Assembly (NCBI GenBank): GCA_027257055.1
Contig: JAPVLO010000138.1
Location: 3,534,001-3,598,000, forward strand
Source: Cephalopachus bancanus
Lineage: Eukaryota; Chordata; Mammalia; Primates; Tarsiidae
Length of the DNA stretch: 64,000 bases
Direction of reading: 5' to 3'
The notes beneath the pieces are model-generated. The model did no database searches, was not told the DNA's origin, and saw only the letters and a program-made list of their open reading frames with translations. A program made the translations under genes and the position numbers. Each line of letters begins with the position of its first letter. Position 1 is the first letter of the stretch. Shown here in pieces: positions 45,997 through 58,100 of the stretch.

Positions 45997-46471
45997 AGGA
46001 ATATTCATTTCTAGCTCTAGCTAGGTTGTTTATCCTGATATAAGTAGCACCTGTAAAACAAGAGAAGAATTGTCGACATTAAAAGATATTGTCAAAGAAA
46101 TACTGACAAGACATAGGAAATTTTATGTGATGGAATGAGCAACAATGAAGAAAGACAACTTCTGTTTCTGAGATACCAGTAGAATAACAGCCCCTCTAGC
46201 AGACATGGGGGATATTTGAAGGAAGATTGTCTAAGCAGTATGTCATTTTCCGTCACCTATAGGGAGTAAGTTTCAGAGAAAATTAGATTCCCATCTCTGT
46301 AGATGAAAACAAATGGTCAACATGGCTTTCAGAATTCACACAAAATTAGTTAATTGACTTAATCCTGGCGTATATAGCTTTGAGAACGTATATTCCATGT
46401 ATTAGGAGGGAGAGACTATTCATTTTTTAATAAAGTAATAATATTGTTATATGCGCAAATAATACATCATT

Positions 46472-46768
46472 TTTTGTTTTTAGGGATTCTGACTCAGTTA
46501 CCTAGATTGGAGTGTGCATGTTCATTGCTCACCGCAGCCTTGATCTCCTGTGCTCAGGTAATCCTTCCTTAGACTCCGAAGTAGTTGAAACTACAGGCTT
46601 GCGCCACCTTGCCCAGCTAATTTTTATTTTATTTCATATTTTTTGTAGAGAGGAGATCTCCCTATGCTGCCCAGGTTGACCTCAAACTCCTGGGCTCAAC
46701 AATTCTCCTGTCTTGACCGCCCAACCAAAGTGCAAGGATTAGAGGTGTGAGCCACCACACCTGGCCAC
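46472..46768 (-). mobile_element. Old AluJ-like element
   Basis: Antisense dimeric Alu with ancestral linker (AGCTAATTTTTATTTTATTTC) and CCCTATGCTGCCCAGG; strongly diverged. Confidence 0.88.
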
Positions 46769-47156
46769 AATTTCTATTATTATATCATTACCACAGAGGG
46801 AAATGAAATGAAAGGGAATTTGGGCTAACACTTTGTTTTGTTAAAGACACCATGTTTTCAAACTGAATAAATTCAGATTTCTCTTCATTGTTAATTTGGA
46901 GGCTTCTGTTGGCCTTCTGGTTTTTATAATTTTGCTTAAGTACACTACAATAATCAAACTTTTATTTTCCCATATTACCTATGTAGAGTTAAAATACATA
47001 CTGAAAAGCTCTGAGTTCAAAAACAGAAAGACTTTATATCAAAACCAAATTAATCCACTTTGTGAAATTGGAAAAGTTATTTGTTATCTCTAAGCTTCAA
47101 CTCACTCTTAACTAAAAGGAATAATATCTATTTCACAGTATAAAAACACATGTTAG

Positions 47157-47440
47157 AAGCTGGGCATGGTGGCTCATGCCTGTAATCCCATCACTTTGGA
47201 AGGCAGAGATGAAAGGATTGCTTGAACCCAGAGGTTCAGGACCAGCCTGGGCAACTTGATGAGACTTTGTCTTTCCAATAAATCAAAAATTTAGCAGGCC
47301 ATGGCATGCATCAGTAGTTCTAGCTACTCGGAAGGCTGAGGCCGAAAGATCACCTGAGTCCAGCAAGTCGAGGCCACAGTGACCATGAGCATGTCACTAA
47401 ACAACCTGGGTGACAGAGTGAGACACTGACTCAAAGATGA
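47157..47440 (+). mobile_element. Alu, intermediate type
   Basis: Sense dimeric copy with CCAATAAATCAAAAATTTAGC linker as in the derived family, but a right arm CACAGTGACCATGAGCATGTCAC without the full hairpin. Confidence 0.88.
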
Positions 47441-47592
47441 CAGACAGACAGATAGAATAGAAAAATTAAAAAATAAGAATTCCTTGTACATAGAAAAAGA
47501 AAGTTTATGTGTCTGTGTAATATCAATGGTAAATTCAAATACATTATGCACATTGTGTTACTTTGATCAACTTAGTTATATCAATAAAAAGG

Positions 47593-47875
47593 AAGCTGGG
47601 CTTGGTGGCTCACCCTTTAATCCCGCGCTTTGGGAGGCTGAGGTGAGTGGATTGCCTGAGCCTGCGTATTTGAGACCTGCCTGCGCAACTTAGGGAGACC
47701 TCATCTCTACAATAAAATCAAAAAAATTAGTAGTTCCGGCTACTTGGAAGGCTGAGGCGTACGGGTCGCTGGAGCCCAGCAGGTCGAGGCTGTGATAGCC
47801 ATGAGTGTGCCACTGCCCTCCAGCCTGGGCAACAGAGTGAGACTCCAACTCAAAAAATAAAAATAAAAATAAGGA
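47593..47875 (+). mobile_element. Alu, derived family
   Basis: Sense copy: TAATCCCGCGCTTTGGGAGG, GAGTGGATTGCCTGAGCC, linker AATAAAATCAAAAAAATTAG, then a shortened right-arm start (AGTAGTTCCGGC). The tail is AAAATAAAAATAAAAATAAGG. Confidence 0.9.
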
Positions 47876-48016
47876 AATTCATTTATTTTCTAATGATATA
47901 CTCTTAATAAAATTATCCTGGGTCATAATGCTTGCTTACTTTTCTAAATGTTAAAACATACATATAATGTCAAATTTATCACATAATTACATGAACTTAC
48001 CTTTTAAAAAATTATG

Positions 48017-48290
48017 GCTCAGCCTGTAATCCCAGCAGTTTGTGAGGCCGAGGCAAGTGGATTGCCTGAGCCCACAGGTTCAACACCAGCCCCAGCAACT
48101 TGGCGAAACCTCATCTCTACAATAAATCAAAAATTAGCCAGGGGTAGTAGCGTGCACCTGTTCCAACCACTTGGAAGGCTGCGGTGGAAGGATCAGTGGA
48201 GCCCAGAAGGTCGATGCTAGGGTGGCCATCAGTGTGCCACTGCACTCCAGCCTGGGTGAAGAGTGAAACTCCAACTAAAAAAGAAAAAAG
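48017..48290 (+). mobile_element. Alu, derived family
   Basis: AAAAAATTATG at 48006-48016 and 48291-48301 is an exact target duplication. The copy begins at GCTCAGCCTGTAATCCC, missing about 15 bases of the usual 5' end. Confidence 0.93.
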
Positions 48291-48301
48291 AAAAAATTAT
48301 G

Positions 48302-48890
48302 ACATCCGCCTATATGGAGTTATGTTTTCAAATATCTGACGGATCACTATGTGATTCCAGAAATTCACAAGGAAGTTATGAAGAAACATCTTTCCAGAAA
48401 AATGCACAATATTTGTTACCAACAGAGTCTTGGAGTTCAAAGTTCTAATGAATAAATTTTATTTGTAAATCATACCAAATACCCATTTCTCATTCTTCAT
48501 CTAGAACTTGTCTTCATTCTAGAACACAGACTGGTGAAGTACCCTCTGTCTGGGATATTGGGAGTATTATGGCAAGTAGAGAAAAAACAAAAAAACAAAA
48601 GCAAAAACAAACATGGCAAGCTATATGCTAGATCTTGACGCTCTTTACCAGAAATGACACCCATATTTCATTGGTCAATTTACTTGAGTTCAGTGTGATG
48701 CAAATATACAAAATTTCTACAAGAAGAAGCATACTAAAGAGATTTGTATATTCAGAAAAAGGTAGTGTGATCCACCATAGAAAATCTTGTATATTTATGA
48801 AGAAATTTAATTTGATTGTGAAGTTATGATGGGGAAAAGGAACATGCAGTAAGGAGATATTAAATGCAAATTATATAGTCTTATAATACT
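48302..48890. other. No feature recognised
   Basis: AT-rich, one A-rich patch at 48580-48612. Confidence 0.35.
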
Positions 48891-48894
48891 AATT

Positions 48895-49030
48895 ATTGAA
48901 TCTTGCTGAGTCTCAGTTTACTTGACAGTAAAATGGGCATTTCAGTTCTTGGCTCAGAGAATCATTGTTAAAATAAAATGTTCTATTAAAATTAAAATAT
49001 ATAGCAAAATAATTCGAGCTTAAATAAGAC
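48895..49030 (+). repeat. Probable MIR fragment
   Basis: GCTGAGTCTCAGTTTACTTGACAGTAAAATGGGC matches the MIR CTCAGTTTCCTCATCTGTAAAATGGG block. Confidence 0.55.
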
Positions 49031-51359
49031 TAAATAATTGCTAGCTATTATCTTTATTTTCATTTTATTATTTTCATGTAAGAATAAAATAGCAAAGCCT
49101 GTTTAAATTAGAATTTAAAAAAAAAAAATGCGTAAGCCCTCTTTAGTAGTGAATGTGTGTGATTTTTCTTCTGCACTATCCATTTTATCATGTGGTGACT
49201 GACCTCAGTTTTCCTGAGAAACAATCATTCCCCACTTGTAGTCCATGCCTTAAATGGGGTTTCTCCTAGCAACTCTAGAGAAGAACACGTGGTCTGGCTT
49301 GCCTCAATGTCATCTGGTCTCTAAAGTAACTGGCTTCACAGCGAACATGTGACCCAAGCTAGGCTGATGGAGATCACTCCCTAGGTTTTATTTGAAGTGA
49401 TGTGAAAGAAAAGTTCCTTCTGCTGAATTTGAGGCTACAAAACATATCTTGAATTGTGTCCCAGATTGGATTCCCCTGAGCAGAGATACGTGTTCAGGAA
49501 GTTTTCCTGGGGAGTTTTCTCAAGATCAATAGTTGAAAGGGAGAAAAGTAAGTAGAATCAGTCAGAAGGAGGAATGAATTGAGCAGTCACAAAGACCTCA
49601 GCTGGTCCTCCAAAGCTGTGGAACTTAGTGATTCCACAGAAATCTCCACTGGGATCAAGAGGTGACCAATGACTGCCTACATTTGACATCAGAAAGGGTT
49701 GAGGAGTTTTGGAAGCTTCTTTTGTCCCTGGTCAGGCCACAATGTTTTCATAAGTCTTTAAAAAAACACAGTTAGTTGGTTATATATTTTCCCTTTAATC
49801 TCAGAGTTAATTTCGAAGATGACATTATTGCTGTGTTTGTGTTTTAGCTCAGTGCTCTAAAATTATTCTAACCTACGTGCAGGAATGGGTATAAATGGAG
49901 TTAGTTCTTTTGCTATTTCACTGTTACAATATCACTGAAAGACAGTTGAGTGAGTTCTAGACACAGTAGTTGTGCCTCAGAATTCAGTCCTTCCTGAATT
50001 ATTCCTAAAACATTGTCATGGCATCAGTGAAAAAATATGCCACCTACTTTTTGGTTGTGCTTTGTTCTCAATGAGTTTTTCTGTTACCAATTAATACACT
50101 ATTATTTTATATTATTAATTCTTTCCCAAGATTTGTCTTCTTCATTTCCCCGTATCCACATATTATATTGCACAAGAAGAAGATGCTGACAAAGTCCACA
50201 TTGAAGAAGAATCAGAAAGTTTGCCTTCTGAAATCTTTTGAATAAGATGTACTAGTAGATTATGATGACGATGACTAGAGCAAAGTTGCACACTATAAAG
50301 CTGAAGGTTGATTTTCACAGGTAAGCACTGTTAGACCTGTGACCCTTAATGAGAGCGAATCATGGTGAACAGCGCATGTTCCAAAAGTTGGATAAATTTA
50401 GTGTGAGGAATTGATTTGATTGACCACGTGGCAAAACTTCCTCATTTATGTGCTAAACAGCACTGCTCCTTCAGGTCTGAGAGAAAGGACTGAAATAATT
50501 TGGATGTCCCGGCATTACTTTAAACAAGAACTCATGTTGCTCTAAAGAGAGTGTTTCTCAAAAAAAGGACTGGAGACTTGATATTTAGAAACTTGTCTTC
50601 ACTGGGTGCCATACTTTGTCAGTAAAGTGAGTTTAGGTCTTAGCTTAATTATTTCAATGGCTTACAAATATCCAGGACGAGAAAGCTATGTGAGCAAATA
50701 CAATATTTCCTCTACTATGGTTTTAAAACCCACAATTAAAGTTCTAATGATTAATTGCTAGAAATCGATGTACAAAGAGCAATTTTAGATTGTAAATACA
50801 AATTAATGATGTTTGACAAAAGCATTACGTTAAGTAAAATTCTGACTTCAGAGATGATATTCCAGTTCAATTATTATTATTTTTTTGGATGCAAATGATA
50901 TCACTATTTCAAGAAGCCACTAAAAATGATAGAAATTTGAGATCTGAATAAAGAAGTATGCTATTGTCAGTAAGTATTATTATAAGAGTGATTTGCACTT
51001 AGCCTGCTGCTAAGTAGTGAACCTTACTTTGACATGATACAAATGTCAGTGGTTTTAAAGAGAGGAAGAAAACAGTTGAGTGTATGAAAGAGTCCTATGT
51101 GGATTGGACTACTACCGTAGACTGAGACTTGTAGGGCTGTCAAACTCGTGTCTAGGTATTATACCTCATTTTGAACTTTGGTTAATCAGTTTAGATTACT
51201 TTCCTAGGTACCTTAGGGGTATGGGTGGGGGAAAATATATTATAAAATTTCAGGTTTGTTTTCTTGGCCAGATCATTTACATAGGTAAATATCTGATTTA
51301 CCTAGGTAAAGAGAGAGTGGCAAAAAAAAAAAAAGTAGAAGGTAGATTAAGAAAATAAT
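49031..51359. other. No gene recognised; possible old repeats
   Basis: About 2.3 kb. 49190-49640 is less AT-rich, with CATGTGACCCAAGCTAGGC, a phrase common in old mammalian repeats, but I cannot name the family. The 92-codon frame at 51080-51358 has no recognisable domain. Confidence 0.35.
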
Positions 51360-51565
51360 GGTGGCATAGCAGATACCATGTGCAAGACACTGAGTTAAGA
51401 GTTTTAGACATATCCTCTTGTGTAATGCTCATAGCAATTCTATGAGATGAGTGCTATTATTATTCCCAGATGTAAATAAAATATCTGTGGACAGAGTGGT
51501 TAAATATTTTGCCGAGGAGTCCCTGGCAACTAACAGGAAGAGCCAGAGTTTAGAACTAGCACAGT
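51360..51565 (-). repeat. MIR SINE
   Basis: Antisense MIR nearly throughout: GCAAGACACTGAGTTAAGAG, GCTCATAGCAATTCTATGAGATGAGTGCTATTATTATTCCCA, then GTGGTTAAATATTTTGCC and AGAGCCAGAGTTTAGAAC. Confidence 0.8.
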
Positions 51566-52447
51566 CTATATTGAACTCAACCCAGAATTGAGGTTTCTAA
51601 CCACCATGCTTTAAAGAGGTGAGTTTTGTTCTCGTAAATCAAAATGTGAATATTATTTGCTCATTCCTATACCATCTCTCAACCTCAAGCTGAAATTCCT
51701 GGAAAGAATGTAGTTACATTCTAACTTATCAAATAACTCATAAAATTACAGTGAGGATGTCCTCTCTGGAATAGATTCTCTCAATCTGAAGCGAAGAAAC
51801 TTAGAATATTTTTTTTCACATATCTTTTTTTCTCATACCTTTATATAGTAAAATAATTTCTATAATACATATTTTGATAAAATATTATAGTTCTGGATGT
51901 GGAGGGTAAAATAGTTCCTATAAATTCAATTGAAAGAAAAATTAACCTTCAGTACCCAGAAAAATTGAGTCACTTATAAACATAAAAATTTCTTAATAAT
52001 AATTATAATTCACCTCTAAAAATTTATTTTCATATCAGATAGATCAGATGTAAGTTTTGCTGTAGAATGATAGATTCTTGGTCAAATGATATATGTATTT
52101 AGTTAAAGAACATATGATACTCCTGTGTCATGAATAGGAATTTCATACTTTTTTAATCAAGATATTCAAATTATTTTCAGTAATATAATTTATCATGTTT
52201 GTCATTTAGTTCTTTTTTCCAAAGTATCTTTTTCCAGATAACAGGCAATCTGAAATCGCAGCTAATGCAAGGACTCCATACTGAGCATATCTACCTGCCA
52301 GCTGCTGTGGATAACTGATCACCAGGGCCCACTTCATTTGTGTCACTCTGCAAAGTCTTTCTTCTTCCAAGTTCAAGGTCTCAAAAATCTACTAATAGCA
52401 ATACAATATAGATGACAGATCAATAGATACAGATAGACACACACATA
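51566..52447. other. No feature recognised
   Basis: AT-rich spacer; short ACAGAT/ACACAC-rich patch before the Alu. Confidence 0.35.
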
Positions 52448-52464
52448 TAGTTTTATATTTTTTA

Positions 52465-52756
52465 TTTTTATTTTTTATTTTTTTGAGTTGGAGTCTCACT
52501 CTATCACCCAGACTGGAGTGTAGTGGCCGCTCCCGGCCACCGCAGCCTCGCCTGCTGGGCTCCAGCGATCCTTCCGCATCCACCTTCTGAGTAGCCAGAA
52601 TTACAGGCATGTGCTACCACGCCCGGCTGATTTTTTTATTTATTGTAGAGATGAGGTCTCGCTGCCCAGGCGGGTCTCGAACCCACGGGCTCAGGCAATC
52701 CACTCACCTCAGCCTCCCAAAGGCACGGGATTGCAGGCTGAGCCACCGAGCCTGGC
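52465..52756 (-). mobile_element. Alu, derived family
   Basis: Antisense full-length copy with the hairpin block at about 52525-52542. TAGTTTTATATTTTTTA at 52448-52464 and 52757-52773 is an exact 17-bp target duplication, the longest in the window. Confidence 0.97.
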
Positions 52757-52794
52757 TAGTTTTATATTTTTTAATGCTTTTAAAACATTTATCC

Positions 52795-54182
52795 TGGGGA
52801 TTTCTGGCAAGACTGCGATGAGACAGGTTGGACTGTGAGTGTCTCCGCAAAAGTTAGCATCCATAAATACTCTCTGCATGAGTGGTTGTGTGCCTGTCGG
52901 TGAGTGAAAGACCATCTGAGGAGAGACAGGGTTCATGCACCCAGGGCTCTTCTCCAGAGGTGACTGCAACCTCCCACCGTCCTGAGATTGGAGCTGGCAG
53001 CGCACAAGATCGTCTGCTGTTCTATGGACTCTCCTGAGAAAAGGCTGGGGGGAATACAGCTGATCCTCACCACCTGGCACTGGGCCCACACCAACAGCTG
53101 TGACAGCAGAGTGACAGGAGCCCAGGATCTGTGGAGGGAAGCCCCAACCCCAGTGAGAAAACACCAATCGGAGCCATTTTCTCTATCCTGGGACCAGACA
53201 GAGACCTGCATTGCCCCACTCAGCTCCACCCAGCCTCCAATCTGGGATCTAGAGGTTAGCTCCTCAAACTTGGAGAGACGGACCCCCCTCCCTGATGCTG
53301 GAACAGGCACAAACACATCAGATCTAAGTGGGAGACTTGACAACAGTGGTAGCAAGCCTGGTGAGTTGAGATCTGAGATCTGATCCACCCTCCTCTCCTA
53401 GTAGTCCAGGGGCATCTGACCCATGCTGAGAGCAAACCTGGCAGCCTGTGCTGAGGGCAGAGGGGAGGAGCTGGAGATCAGAGTTGCAAGGAAGCTGAAA
53501 TGACAGGAATAGCCTCAGAGCAAGTTTTGTTTTGTTTTTCGTTTGTTTGTTCTCCTATTTTTTTATTTGTTTGGGGTTTGGTTTTGTTTTTCTTTTCCTC
53601 TTCTCTCTTTCTTTCTGTTTTTGATTATGTTCTCATACTTGCTTTGTTTCTGTTATTTTAATGCTTTTTAAAAGACTTCCTGTTTGTGTATGGGTATTTT
53701 TGAGGGACAGTACATCATTAGGGTTTTTGTTGTTGTTGTTGATTTCTGTATTTGTATAATTGTCTGTATGCTTTTTAAATCTTTTCTGTCTTTGTTTGTG
53801 TCTCTTTTCATTTGTTAGTTGGTATGTCTGTCTGTTTCCCCTTTTCTTTCCCTCTTCTTCCACTTTCCTCTCACATCCCTCCTTTCTTTTTCCATTCTTT
53901 TCCTTTTTCTTACCTCATTTTACTTATGGGGGCAAATCGATACCCCCACTGCATGGACAGATTGTAAGGCAGTGAGAAGTGGTTTCCAGGGGGCCCACAC
54001 ACCTGTCAGAGGATGCTAGGATCTGCTGATAGTTTCTGAATCACGGCTCCCCCTTCAATTAAATCTCAAAGCTGCAAAAAGTACAGCCCCAAACAGAAGT
54101 AAAAGCTACCCTCCTCATCTGTGAAAAGCAGAATTAAAGAAGAGGTTAAAAAGGGGGTGAGGAGGGGAAAGAAAATCTACAA
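52795..54182 (+). promoter_or_regulatory. L1 copy 2 5' UTR
   Basis: About 1.39 kb. The first about 730 bases are moderately GC-rich and do not resemble the 5' UTR of copy 1; then a T-rich stretch (53520-53900). The last about 250 bases (CCCCACTGCATGGACAGATT onward) do match copy 1. GGCAAGACTGCGATG at about 52807 may be a degenerate YY1-type site. Confidence 0.7.
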
Positions 54183-55085
54183 ATGAAGAAAAACCAAAGG
54201 AAGAATATGGGTCGCACATAGACCCCTGAGAGGTCAGTCACTGAGAATACAGACTTCGAAACACAAACAATGAAGAGCCCCCAGAATGACTGTTCTTAAA
54301 CCACAAAACCAGATATCATGACATAAATGGAATAAATAGAATCGAGGAGAGACAAGAGGACAGAATGAAGGAGTTGGTAACTGAGATAACAGCAATAAAA
54401 AGCGACAAATGAAATAAATGACAGACTGATAAGCATGGGAAGCAGAATTAACTAAATAGAAGAAAGAATCTCAGAGCTTGAGGACCAAAATATGGAATAA
54501 GCACAAATGGTTGAAAACATAGAAAAGAAGTTTAAAAAGACAGAACAAAACCTCTGAGAGTTGAGCAATTATTTCAAGAGGCTGAATCTAAGATTAATTG
54601 GAATTTCTGAGGCAGATAGAGAGACAGAGACCACAACGAAGCAAACATTCCATGAAATTATCCAAGAAAACTCCCCTCATCTCATCAGTGACACAACCAT
54701 TCAAACACAAGAGATTCAGAGAAATCCTGCAAGACAACAAATGAGAAGACCAAAGGATGCAAGAGAAAAAGGTCAGGGTACCTACCAGGGAAGACCAATT
54801 AGAATAGCAGCAGACTTATCTACAGAAACACTTCAGGCTAGGAGAACTTGGAGCCCAGTCTTCAAAGTTTTCAAAGATAGACAATGTCAACGAAGAATTA
54901 CCTACCCATCTAAGCTAAGCTTCATCAGTGATGGAGAATTAAAATCCTCCCTAGATATTCAATCCCTAAGAGTTTATGCTGTCTCCAGACCAGCTCTACA
55001 AGAAACACTTAAGAAAGAATTAAACACAGAAGAAGGGAAAAAAAGAATGACAGTGCCCTTCCCAAGAATGCAGGGAAAAGATTGA
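54183..55085 (+). pseudogene. L1 ORF1p, decayed
   Basis: Starts ATGAAGAAAAACCAAAGG like copy 1 (MKKNQ), then hits a stop at codon 13 and several more through the coiled-coil region. From 54561 a 174-codon open stretch covers the RNA-recognition region (FKRLNLRLIGISEADRETE) and C-terminal domain (RRTWSPVFKVFKDRQ). About 40 residues around the RRM/C-terminal junction present in copy 1 (RHIIIRLNKV) are missing here, a deletion near 54750-54760. Confidence 0.88.
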
Positions 55086-55166
55086 AAACACACATGAATC
55101 AACCCAAAAATCAAAAGAAAGACAAAAACAAATAGCAGCAACAACAACAAACTCTGTAAGAACCTC

Positions 55167-58100
55167 ATGCCAGGGATAAACTCTCACATCTCAATAATTA
55201 GCCTGAATGTGAAAGGATCAAATGCACCACTGAAAAGACATAGAACGGCAAAATGGATAAAATCTCATGAGGCAACAATATATTGTCTCCAAGAGACTTA
55301 TCTCATTGGAAAGGACACTCACAGACTCAAAGTCAGAGGATGGGAAGCAAAATTTCAGACAAATGGAACAACAACAACAAAAAAGCAGGAGTTGTGATCT
55401 TAATATCAGACAAAATACCCTTCGCTATCAAAAATTAAATATATCTGATACAGAATATCAGATAAAATACCTTTTGCCATCAAAAATTAAAGAGAATATG
55501 GAATACCATTACATAATGGTAAAAGGTTCAATCTATCAACAAGTAATATCCATCCTAAACATATATGTACCCAACATGGGAATATCAACTTTCATAAAGC
55601 AACTTCTAAGCAATCTTTAAAAAGATATTGACTCTAACACTATCATAGCTGGGAACTTAAATACCCCACTCACAACCCTAGACAGATCATCAGGATAAAA
55701 TATCAGCAAGGAGATCCAGAAGCTCAATGTGACACTTGACCAAATGGACTTAATTGATACCTATAGAACACTCCACCCAACAGTCACAGAATATACATTC
55801 TACTCATCACTACATGGAACATACTCTAAGACTGACCACATCCTTGGCCATAAATCAAGCATAAAGAAATTCCATAAGATTGAAATACTGCCATGCACTT
55901 TCTCAGATCATAGTGGAATAAAAATAAACATCAATACAAGCAAGTTCCTCCCAAACTCAGAAATACATGGACACTAAACAACATGATGCTAAACAACTAC
56001 TGGGTTAACATGGAAATCAAAACAGAGATGAAAAGATACCTGGAAACAAATGAAAATGAAGAAACATCTTACCAAAACCTCTAGGATACCATGAAAACAG
56101 TACTAAGAAGGGAATTCATATCTCTATGAACACATATGAAGAAAATAGAAGGATCACAAGTTAACAGCCTAACAAATCACCTAAGGGAGCTGGAAAAATC
56201 AAGACCACCAAAACCTTAACTTCAGTAGAAGAATCCAGATCACCAAAATAAAAGCCCAAATTCGGGACATAAAAGAAAATAATATAATACAAAAAATAAA
56301 TGAAACAAAAAGCTGGTTCTTTAAATAAGATTGGTGGGCCCCTAGCTATACTGACCAAGAAAAAGAGAGGAAAAATCCCAAGTAAACACAATCAGAAATG
56401 CAAAAGATCAAGTCACAACTAACCCCGAAGAAATTAAAAAGATTATTAGTGACTACTATGTACACTTGTATGGAAACAAACTTGTAACCTAAAGGAAATG
56501 GAGAATTTTGACATCACACAATCTCCCCAGGTTGAAACAAGAAGAAATCAAGACCCTAAGTAGACCAATAACAATCCAGAAAATTGACTATGTCATAAGA
56601 AAACTACCTGCAAGAAAAAGTCCTGGACCAGATGGCTTTTCAGCAGAATTCTACAAAACATACAAGGAGGAATCAATACCAATCCTACTGAAAGTATTCC
56701 TGACAATTGAGAAAGCTGGAATTCTTTACAAATCATTTTATGCTGACATCACATTGATATGCAAACCAGGTAAAGAAGCAACAGCAAAAAAAAAAAAAAG
56801 AGAATTACAGGCCAATATTCTTGATGAACATAGATGCTAAAATTCTCAACAAGATCCTAGTAACTAGATCCAGCAACACATCTCAAAAATCATCCACCAC
56901 GACCAAGTAGGCTTCATCCCTGGGATGCAGGACTGGTTCAACATTTGCAAGACCATAAATGTAATTAAATATATCAGCAGATGTAAAAACAAAAAACACA
57001 TGAATATATCATTAGATGTGGAGAAAGATTTTGAAAAAAGCCAGCACACTTCTTGATAAAAACCCTCAAACATCTAGGTATAGATGGAACATACCTCAAA
57101 ATAGTAAGAGCCATCTATGAGAAACCCACGACCAGCATACTGCGAAACAGACAGAAACTGAAACCATTTCCCCTGAAAACCGCAGCAAGACGAGGATGGC
57201 CACTCTCATCCCTTCCTTTCAACATAGTTTTGGAAGTCCTAGCCAGAACAATCAGACAAGAGAAGGAGATCAGGGGTATCCAAAAGGAAAAGAGGAAGTC
57301 AAGTTTTCCGTTTTTACAGATGACACGATTCTATACCTGGAAAACCCAAGAGAATCTGTCAAAAACCTCCTTGCCCTGATAAAGGACTTTGGCAAAGACT
57401 CAAAGTATAAAATAAATGTGCAAAAGACAGTCACATTTCTATACACCAACAATAAACAAACAGAAACCCAAATAAAAAGCACAATCCCACTCACAATAGC
57501 CACACACACACAAAAAAAATAGAAATACCCTGACATCTTCTTAATCAGAGACATGAAAGACCTTTATAACGAAAACTACAAAACACTGTTCAAAGAAATC
57601 AAAGATAACACAAACAAATGCAAAAATATTACATGCCCATGGATTGGAAGACTCAACATTGTTATGATGTCCATCCTGCCCAAGGTAGTCTACAGATTTA
57701 ATGCAATAACCATTAAATTACCAGCAGCATTCTTCTCAGACCTGAAAACGACAATATAGAAATTCACATGGAAACATAAACGACCACGGATAACCAAAAT
57801 AATCCTCAGCAAATAAATAAATAAATAAAAAGCCTGGTATTGGTACAAAATAAGGTATATAGATCCATGGAACAGGATAGAGATTCCCGAAGCAAAAACC
57901 TCAATTTCTCAACCAACTCATCTTTGACAAAGCCTCCACCACCAACCACTGGGGAGAGGAGAACCTATTCAGTAAATGGTGCTGGGAAACTGGCTGAGCA
58001 CATGCAGAAGACTCAAACAAGACCCTATCTATCACCATACACAAAAATCAACTCTAAATGGAACAAACAACTAAATGTAAAACTTCAAACTGTAAGAACC

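Noticed and set aside
52709..53388. Overlapping 130-152-codon frames on both strands
   Set aside because: They fall in the L1 copy 2 5' UTR, which is stop-poor on both strands; no protein resemblance.
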